Source: Ariolimax columbianus
Lineage: Eukaryota; Mollusca; Gastropoda; Stylommatophora; Arionidae
Reading direction: 5' to 3'
NCBI GenBank assembly: GCA_036924085.1
Contig: JAVGWX010000005.1
Location: 78,940,547-79,004,546, forward strand
Length of the DNA stretch: 64,000 nt
Shown here in pieces: positions 56,830 through 64,000 of the stretch (within the stretch, counting starts at the first letter, position 1; each line of letters begins with the position of its first letter). The notes under the pieces are model-generated. The model saw only the letters and a list, made by a program, of their open reading frames with translations. It did not search any database and had not been told where the DNA came from. A program made the translations under genes and the position numbers.

Positions 56830-58790
56830 GCTGAATATAATTCATAATCATCATCAGCTGTTCTGTCGGTTAGCATTGGCAATCGTGGATCCCCATCCAC
56901 TTCTATCACGTGTGTCGTTTACCAACTCTGTTATTAATTGTCGCTCGTGCTATTCTATCAGGATGTCCAGTATCTTCTCTCTTGGCCTTCCCCTGACTCT
57001 CTTTCCTGCTATTTTTTCGGTTGTTACAACGTGCTCCAAACCGCTTCTTCTCATAACATGCCCGAAAAAGAATGACTGCCTTGTGCTGATCCTTGCAATA
57101 AGTTTTCTTTGTGTTTGTGTCATTTCAAGAACTGTATCATACGTTTTCTTTGTGTTTGTGTCATTTCAAGAACTGTATCATAAGTTTTCTTTGTGTTTGT
57201 GTCATTTCAAGAACTGTATCATAAGTTTTCTTTGTGTTTGTGTCATTTCAAGAACTGTATCATAAGTTTTCTTTGTGTTTGTGTCATTTCAAGAACTGTA
57301 TCATAAGTTTTCTTTGTGTTTGTGTCATTTCAAGAACTGTATCATAAGTTTTCTTTGTGTTTGTGTCATTTCAAGAACTGTATCATAAGTTTTCTTTGTG
57401 TTTGTGTCATTTCAAGAACTGTATCATAAGTTTTCTTTGTGTTTGTGTCATTTCAAGAACTGTATCATAAGTTTTTTTTGTGTTTGTGTCATTTCAAGAA
57501 CTGTATCATAAGTTTTCTTTGTGTTTGTGTCATTTCAAGAACTGTATCATAAGTTTTCTTTGTGTTTGTGTCATTTCAAGAACTGTATCATAAGTTTTCT
57601 TTGTGTTTGTGTCATTTCAAGAACTGTATCATAAGTTTTCTTTGTGTTTGTGTCATTTCAAGAACTGTATCATAAGTTTTCTTTGCGTTTGTGTCATTTC
57701 AAGAACTGTATCATAAGTTTTCTTTGTGTTTGTGTCATTTCAAGAACTGTATCATAAGTTTTCTTTGTGTTTGTGTCATTTCAAGAACTGTATCATAAGT
57801 TTTCTTTGTGTTTGTGTCATTTCAAGAACTGTATCATAAGTTTTCTTTGTGTTTGTGTCATTTCAAGAACTGTATCATAAGTTTTCTTTGTGTTTGTGTC
57901 ATTTCAAGAACTGTATCATAAGTTTTTTTTGTGTTTGTGTCATTTCAAGAACTGTATCATAAGTTTTCTTTGTGTTTGTGTCATTTCAAGAACTGTATCA
58001 TAAGTTTTCTTTGTGTTTGTGTCATTTCAAGAACTGTATCATAAGTTTTCTTTGTGTTTGTGTCATTTCAAGAACTGTATCATAAGTTTTCTTTGTGTTT
58101 GTGTCATTTCAAGAACTGTATCATAAGTTTTTTGTGTGTTTGTGTCATTTCAAGAACTGTATCATAAGTTTTCTTTGTGTTTGTGTCATTTCAAGAACTG
58201 TATCATAAGTTTTCTTTGTGTTTGTGTCATTTCAAGAACTGTATCATAAGTTTTCTTTGTGTTTGTGTCATTTCAAGAACTGTATCATAAGTTTTCTTTG
58301 TGTTTGTGTCATTTCAAGAACTGTATCATAAGTTTTCTTTGTGTTTGTGTCATTTCAAGAAATGTATCATAAGTTTTCTTTGTGTTTGTGTCATTTCAAG
58401 AACTGTATCATAAGTTTTCTTTGTGTTTGTGTCATTTCAAGAACTGTATCATAAGTCTTCCTTGCAGTCCATTGAATCCACAGCATTCTTCTGTAAAATC
58501 ACATATCCGTTGCTTACAAAGATTTATGCGTTTGCTTGCTGATTTGTCCATAATCAACTGTCATACATCAGTACTGGTTCTACGTAGCATTCAATGACTC
58601 TCTTTCTCAGTTACAGACACAAGATTTTGTTGCACAATATTTCTTTCATGGTTTGGAAGACTGATTTTGCATCCGGCTATGCTGCAGTTTATTTCGCAAT
58701 TCCATCCTTCATCTTATGTTATTAATGTGCCTAGGTATTTCCATGTGTTAACTTTCTCAGTTCGGCCGCTTTCGCTTAGACTAAGCATTT
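56830..58790 (-). pseudogene. LINE RT C-terminal region interrupted by a 41-bp array
   Basis: Minus strand, from 58790: VNTWKYLGT and DEGWNCEINCSIA (post-palm block, about 58750-58660), RRMLWIQWTARKTYDTVLEM (about 58495-58440), TQTQRKL, then the 41-bp array. Beyond the array the same protein resumes with FGHVMRRSGLEHVV (about 57065-57025), GKRVRGRPREKILDIL (about 56995-56950) and a C-terminal NDTRDRSGWGSTIANANRQ. DTVLEMTQTQRKL is exactly the segment encoded by the 41-bp unit, so the array is a tandem multiplication of LINE coding DNA at its normal place. The N-terminal RT and endonuclease are absent. Related to 39.0-39.3 kb. Confidence 0.8.
57097..58457 (-). repeat. 41-bp minisatellite from LINE coding sequence, about 33 copies
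   Basis: Unit contains AAGTTTTCTTTGTGTTTGTG, TCATTTCAAGAACTGTATCA and T. Most copies look identical; the few variants are single-base (TTTTTTTTGTG near 57475 and 57920, GCGTTTG near 57685, TTTTTTGTGTG near 58130, AAATGTATC near 58363, ATACG at the left edge). High identity indicates recent expansion or ongoing homogenisation. Period 41 shifts the reading frame in each copy, so it destroys the LINE frame. Confidence 0.95.
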
Positions 58791-58875
58791 TAGAGAATAG
58801 AATTAGGAATACAAGTATTAAGTGAACTATTAACACAATAAGTTATGGTCTTTAATTCGGTGATGTTTTAATTAT

Positions 58876-59450
58876 TTAGTATTGGGAAGGCGTGTGGTCT
58901 AGAGGTTGGTATGATGGTATAATCCCTTTAGCTGTGAGCTGGCAGCTCTCGACAGCCCACAACCTCCTGGACAAAGCACACATCCTACTCAGCTGTTGTA
59001 GCGATGTGTAGAGTGTGTTGTGTATGGTAGGGTGTGGTGGGAGCAGCAGGTTTCGCAGATCGGCCAGCCGTGAACACAAAGTCAGGAGGTGCTCGACTGA
59101 CTCCTCGTGGTCATGGCAGAATCTGCAGTTTGGTTTACGTGGTGGGTCTAATCTATTCAGATGTGTGTTGAAAAGGGCGTGGTCTGTTCTCAGCTTGAAG
59201 ATCAAACTCCTTTTCCTTATTTCAGTTTCTTGGCTGGGTTATGGGGACCTGGTTTTGTTTGGTGTTTGAAATATATTCGGCTTGTCTGGGTTGTGGTCCA
59301 CTGATCAGAACACGCATGTCTATAGTTTAATTTCAGGATTTGCCTGCGAGTCTGTACCGTGATGCTAGGTAGTGTATGTAGTAGCATTAGGGCATGGAAG
59401 CGTTGCTTACAATTCCAACGAACTAACTTCAAATAACGTCACGTTCAAAC
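58876..59450 (-). pseudogene. LINE C-terminal zinc-knuckle region
   Basis: Minus strand reads IFKLRTDHALFNTHLNRLD (about 59203-59147), CRFCHDHEESVEHLLTLC (about 59125-59072; C-x2-C-x8-H-x4-C spacing), then SRLADLRNLLLPPHPT and a C-terminal ESCQLTAKGIIPSYQ. This is the zinc-binding tail found at the end of many Jockey/CR1-like ORF2 proteins. An adjoining minus frame (59217-59432, WNCKQRFHALMLLHTLPSIT) may be the preceding part. The zinc-knuckle ORF is open for 109 codons, making it one of the better-preserved LINE pieces here. Confidence 0.7.
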
Positions 59451-59980
59451 CGCCATGTCGGGAGTCTTTTCATAGTATGACCGCTTCTCCCAGTCGACCC
59501 ATATATAAATGAGTGTATTACGAAGTTATTGGATTATTTCAGAGCCACAGCAGGAGCTACGGAGCTCGCGCTCTGTCGTCGGCACTTTCAGCAATGAAAA
59601 CAACTGGACACATTGCAGCGCACATGTACAGAGGAGTCGATTCTAAGAGCCACTTTCTATTTTTTCCAAAGTAATTAACAAACACGTGACAGTTCAAAGT
59701 TCAACAATCTGACTAATGGTTTGGTACTATTTATCTACCAAAAAGAAATAGAACAACTGTCTAACAGACAGTTGCAGGCAGTGCTTAACACAGATTGTAC
59801 TGTTTGTATTCGACTGAAGAGTATTACTCGGAGAATTAGCTTACTGAATGCATTTTTGAACCAAAATCGATTACGGACCGAATATTCTGTACAGTCCTAG
59901 TTTCTTTCAAACAAGCCTACACCACGTGACAGCCTTTTATCCTGTGTGAAAGACAGGCTGTGCAATACCATAGCTTGGAA
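59451..59980. other. No gene seen
   Basis: No features recognised. Confidence 0.35.
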
Positions 59981-59984
59981 GAAC

Positions 59985-60310
59985 ATCTGTCATTCTGTCA
60001 TTATATCATTATTACGCTCTATTGTCACATCATTCTATCATTCCTTTATATTTTCATTGTTATTTTATTACGTTATAAGTTTTTCATTCTATAATTTTAT
60101 AATTTCTCAATTTCATTCTGTATCATTTTGTCATTCCATCATTCTATTGTTCTGTCATTATATCATTCTTAATTTTTATAATTCTATCATTTTATCTTTT
60201 TATCATTCAATAACTGTGTAATTCTATATTTCTATCATTCTATCACTTTATAATTATATCTTTCTATTATTATGTCATTTTATCATTCTATCCTTTTGTT
60301 AATTCTATCC
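59985..60310 (+). repeat. ATTCTATC-type degenerate short repeat
   Basis: ATTCTATCATTTTATCATTC-like words of 8-11 bp with many substitutions over about 320 bp; T-rich, an old low-complexity array. Confidence 0.8.
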
Positions 60311-61265
60311 TTCACAAAAACACAAACTCAGTAGACATTAAACTCGAGCAATATAGTCAGACATACATTGGTTTGGAACCAATCAAAATAACGCCTGAAA
60401 AGCATTAAGAGAACATGGAACACATGGCAGAGAACAGTGGAAGTCATGGTGCAAATAATCACATGACGCGGCTCAAATAAACGACTCATAATCGGCATCG
60501 AATCAGAGCGACTATACCAATTATGTCTTCCATAGGAAGAAGAAGGGGTTAGCTTACTTCCGTAGTCGCTCTTCTCTGTGGCATGTGGAATTATCAAGTT
60601 ATAAATACATTGCAGTTTGGAGAATGTTTATGTAAATTTTGAGTTTAAAATTAAAAAGAATAACTTTTGCCACAGACATTTAAAAAAACCCAGATAATGA
60701 AATATTTAAATTTAATTGACAAAGTTCACTTGTGTTTCGTCTCTCTTCTGTGATGTCCAGGCCAGCTAGACAGTTATGGTCGAACCTTATGAAGATGGCT
60801 TAAAATAAGGATTGTTTATAGTTCCATGTTCCTGAGGGAGCAAGAATAATTCAATCGGAAGAAGAGCACTTTAAAATAAGTAACAAATGGCTGCTGACCA
60901 GTGTTTAAGTTGCGCCTCTCGCATGTGCCCTTATGCCACATGGACTGAAGATGTCGACTGTTTTCATGAATTCTAATAATTTTTGTAGGGGAAACAAATT
61001 ATTGATCAGACTGAGTGGAACACGGAAATGAACTGTCTTGTCAGATTATTAGCCACACATGCACTGAACTGAGACGGACAATCATATACAAGAAGAATGT
61101 GGAGATTAAGGAACATCTAACAAATAATAGTTGGAAACCAGGCAGGCCTATGTAACAGAAGTATCATTCGTGGAAATCTTTCTTCCTTTCTATTTTTTTG
61201 TTTTGTGTCTGATTTTGGTTTGAAAAAGGCGACAGACACGTTGCCTGCATTTGACAAATGGACGA
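60311..61265. other. No gene seen
   Basis: An 89-codon minus frame (60328-60597) has no recognisable domain. May include the 5' part of the following LINE, not recognisable. Confidence 0.35.
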
Positions 61266-61269
61266 GATA

Positions 61270-63960
61270 AAAACTTGAATGTCCTCTGCAACAAATAATG
61301 ATGAAAAGATAGAAGAGATGTACGGTCATTTTGTAGAGTATGTTAATATAGTTGGAGACAGGACGGCGACAGTTGGAGATCGTCCTGATCAAGACATACT
61401 TGGGAAATATGGACTAGGAGCAAGAAATGAAAGAGGATTAGTGGCAATTTACAAACAAGAAAAATATACAATAACGAACACTTGCCATCAAGTACCCAAA
61501 AGAAGACGTTATGCACGGAATAATCTTTGATATCTGAAAATACACCAATACGATTACATTCTCATAAAAACTCGATTTTAGAATCTAGTGAACAAATCTA
61601 TCGTAAACCCTGAGCAAATGTTAATACTGACCCTTCTTCACCTCCCCGAGGTGATCCTGGATTACAGGCAGCAGGGCATACTGGCTAAGGAGAAGCGATA
61701 GAAGAGGGAATGCTAACCCGGTACTTAGAAAATGATTGCTGAAGTCGGATGTGTTGGACCGAAAGGTGCAAATATCGCAGTCAAGCTGTAAACTACGACA
61801 CAACGCATTCCGTTCTCTGGACTACATTCTGCTACTTAAGTCCTTTCAGGGTTTGGTAGCGAGAGATTGAGAACGAACGAAACCAAGCCAAGCCAATACT
61901 GATCACAACTTACTTATGATGAAATGTTAATTGCGATTTAATTTTTTTTTAAACAAAAACATCTAGAAAAAAAACCAAGAGGAACATTAGTGCATTAAAC
62001 GAATTCAAATCAAAAGCTAAATTCCAATCAGAGGAAGAAAAAATCATTCTATAACAACATGATCTCTCCATGAACATCAGTTAGAATATATATAAATGGT
62101 GATAATAGGTGCAGCAGAGGGAATAACAGGTAGAACAAAATAAGAACAAAAGTAGAACACTGGGAACCTTGAACGACAAATGAAGTAGCGAGTAGGATGG
62201 AAGAAATGCGATATTGGAAGCACACAAATAAAGACCATTTATGGGAAAATAAAGAATGAATTAGACTGACAATGTAAAATATCACGGGAAAACTGGTGGA
62301 GGAAAAGTTGTGCATAAATTTACGATTTAAATAGAAGAGGAATGTCATATTTAGCACATTAGAAAACCAAACAAACGTGCAGTGCAGAAAGAAACACTCC
62401 TGGCAAAAATAGAAAATACCTGTCAGAAACAAAGAAGAAAGCGAAGATGTTGAGAGAGTAGGTAACAGATTTACATGATGATCATTACTCATTCATTCAA
62501 GTTGACGAAAATGTGTATGAGCCGATAACTCAGGGAGAATGTGACACTTCTCTTCACTCAGTACCACATAAAAAAAACACAAAGAATAGATGATATTCCC
62601 ATCGAACTCATCAAAGCAGCATGATATATAATCTAAGATTTATTTTCCATCATGTGAACACTATCTACCTAGAAGGAGTATGACATAGAGATCAAACAAC
62701 ATAAGGGGTGTACGAACAAAAAACGAGTTTCAATTGATAGCGACCAATATCGAACAATAAGTTTAATATCACAAGAAGCGAAAATTCTAATAGGAATAAT
62801 TAAGAGACGAATTGATAGCAAGACAGAATTTATGTTAAGCGAAAATCAGTTTGGGTTCTGAAAAGAAAATTACTAGAGACGCATTTGCAGATAAAATGAT
62901 TGACCAGGGCGGTGCACACTTAATGTGCTTTATTGACTATGAAAACGTCTTTAACAGGGTGCCATAGAAGAAACTTTTCTTTATTTTGAAACAGTTTAGC
63001 GTGGATGGAGCAACAATTACACTAATGCAGATGTATTTGAAAATGAAACAGAAAAAATCACTGAACGAATGAATAACAAGTGCAGACACAATCAAGAAAG
63101 GAGTAAGAAAAGACTGTTTATTATCGGCAAGCCTATTTCATGATAATGAAAGAAACTACCAGAAAATACAATATGGATTTTAAGACCAATGAAGGAAGAA
63201 TAAATGCCATCAAATTTGCAAACGACCAAGCATGATAGATTGAACAGAAATTTCGTTAGAAAAGCTACTCACCAAAATCAGCAATACTTGCACGGCGTTC
63301 GGTATGAAGATTAATGCGAGCATAACAAAAAATATGGTAATAGCTCGAACAATCCCGAAGAATACATAGAGAAACAGTCCACAGAACAAGGGCAGGGGTT
63401 TTCATATTTGGGACAAATAATTACAGAAGATGGGCGCTGCAATTTGAAATCAGAACTGATCGCAGTAGAAAAAAGCCATTTCGTGAGGAACAAAATCTTC
63501 TTACATCAAGTAACATCAATATTGCTCTGCTTGAATCAGTAATCACCACACATATCTGGCCAATGGCATTCTACGGCTTTGACTGGATTCTCAATAAAAA
63601 TAATGCAAAGACCTTAGCAGCTTTTGAGATGTCGTGCAATTGCAGGATGTAAATAAAGAGCATAACAAAACTAATCTAACGAGTGCGTAACCATATAAGG
63701 ACGCATACGCAATTAATGAGACATATACAAAAAGTAAGATTGTCTTGACCTGGTCACTATATGAGACATGGAGGCCTGCTAAAATACTGGAAGGCAAAAT
63801 TCAGGGGAAACAAAGAAATGTTCGTCCAAGACACAAGTATATCCCATAAGCATTAAGAACATAGAGGTGCAGACTTATGATGACCTGAAGCGATCTGCCG
63901 GAAACAGAAGACAATGACGTGAAATTATCAGACGACTTTAACACCAGTCTCAGGACATAC
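61270..63960 (+). pseudogene. Endonuclease + reverse transcriptase LINE, nearly complete ORF2, broken
   Basis: The longest LINE here. Endonuclease C-terminal half: MYGHFVEYVNIVGDRTATVG, KYGLGARNERGLVAIY and ITNTCHQVPKRRRYAR (61318-61520), then YDYILIKTRF and TDHNLLMMKC, the SDHN-type motif, split by a B element. Linker: TIYGKIKNEL and NWWRKSCA (about 62235-62310). RT: IPIELIKAA (about 62599), YRTISLISQEAKILIGIIKR (62757-62816), SENQFGF, MCFIDYENVFNRVP (about 62922-62963; motif A Asp in IDYE), KKGVRKDCLLSA, then IKFANDQA (about 63209-63232), where the usual FADD reads FAND. After that: GMKINASITKN, YLGQIITEDGRCNLKSELIA (about 63408), HIWPMAFYGFDWILNKNNAK, FEMSCNCRM and a basic C-terminus. At least ten stops or shifts. 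Runs to within about 40 bp of the window end. Confidence 0.85.
61631..61894 (+). mobile_element. Dispersed element B, copy 4, nested in a LINE
   Basis: A 264-bp B copy in the LINE endonuclease, flanked by a perfect 8-bp duplication AATACTGA (61623-61630 and 61895-61902). Sense strand plus: CCTTCTTCACCTCCCCGAGG, GGGAATGCTAACCCGGTACT, GCTGAAGTCGGATGTGTTGG, AAACTACGACACAACGCATT, ending CCAAGCCAAGCC. About 95 bp shorter than copies 1 and 3 at the 5' end, as expected for 5' truncation during reverse transcription. Removing it restores a continuous NTDHNLLMMK reading of the LINE. Confidence 0.82.
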
Positions 63961-64000
63961 TAAAAAATGACAATAGCGTGACTTGATAAGAAGACTTCAA

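Noticed and set aside
62049..62492. 147-codon hydrophobic minus frame
   Set aside because: Antisense to the LINE endonuclease-RT linker (TIYGKIKNEL, NWWRKSCA on plus).

Overview
The window looks like intergenic DNA from an invertebrate animal, most likely a lophotrochozoan and possibly a gastropod mollusc. That assignment is inference, based on the kinds of non-LTR retrotransposon, tRNA-derived SINE and mariner present; no host gene was found to test it. I see no convincing single-copy protein gene, rRNA or functional tRNA gene. The window consists of two kinds of DNA: broken transposable elements, and tandem arrays that by hand addition cover about 20 kb, roughly 30 percent.

Transposon content. 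At least fifteen non-LTR retrotransposon (LINE) fragments are recognisable from endonuclease, reverse transcriptase (RT), RNase H or C-terminal zinc-knuckle motifs. All are broken by stops and frameshifts. The longest are a Jockey-like element at 12.2-14.8 kb and an endonuclease+RT element at 61.3-64.0 kb. One complete but dead mariner (16271-17572) has matching terminal inverted repeats and sits inside a TA/GATA microsatellite. Two dispersed families of about 350 bp, here called A and B, behave like SINEs: copies carry 8-11 bp target-site duplications and simple-sequence tails. At least four tRNA-headed SINE-like insertions are present; the best (19722-19985) has intact A and B boxes and a perfect 9-bp duplication.

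Tandem repeats. More than twenty-five arrays have units of 7 to 69 bp. Several can be traced to transposon sequence. A 37-bp array (5.0-6.5 kb) is an expansion of a two-copy 37-bp direct repeat that every complete A element carries at one end. A 48-bp array (12.45-12.87 kb) multiplies the endonuclease SDH-motif region of a LINE. A 41-bp array (57.1-58.5 kb) multiplies a piece of a LINE RT C-terminus. A 69-bp array (44.1-44.56 kb) runs in frame into a LINE RNase H domain. SINE tails also border long GATA, GACA and CTT tracts. Minisatellites and microsatellites growing out of transposons is the main finding of this window.

Layout. 0-7 kb: A copies, the 43-bp array, a LINE RT and the A-derived 37-bp array. 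8-12 kb: split 69-bp array, B and A copies, 51-bp array, pyrimidine tract. 12-19 kb: Jockey-like LINEs around an A copy, GATA tracts and the mariner. 19-25 kb: SINE, B copies, LINE tails. 25-44 kb: mainly tandem arrays, including a 1.8-kb nearly C-free GGTTTGT-type array and a 1.7-kb purine-rich array, separated by unannotated DNA. 44-48 kb: RNase H LINE and an A/B mosaic. 48-55 kb: further arrays and RNase H remnants. 56-59.5 kb: three minus-strand LINE tails with the 41-bp array. 61-64 kb: an endonuclease+RT LINE interrupted by a B element. Nearly all long open reading frames here are artefacts of repeat periodicity or lie antisense to LINE remnants.
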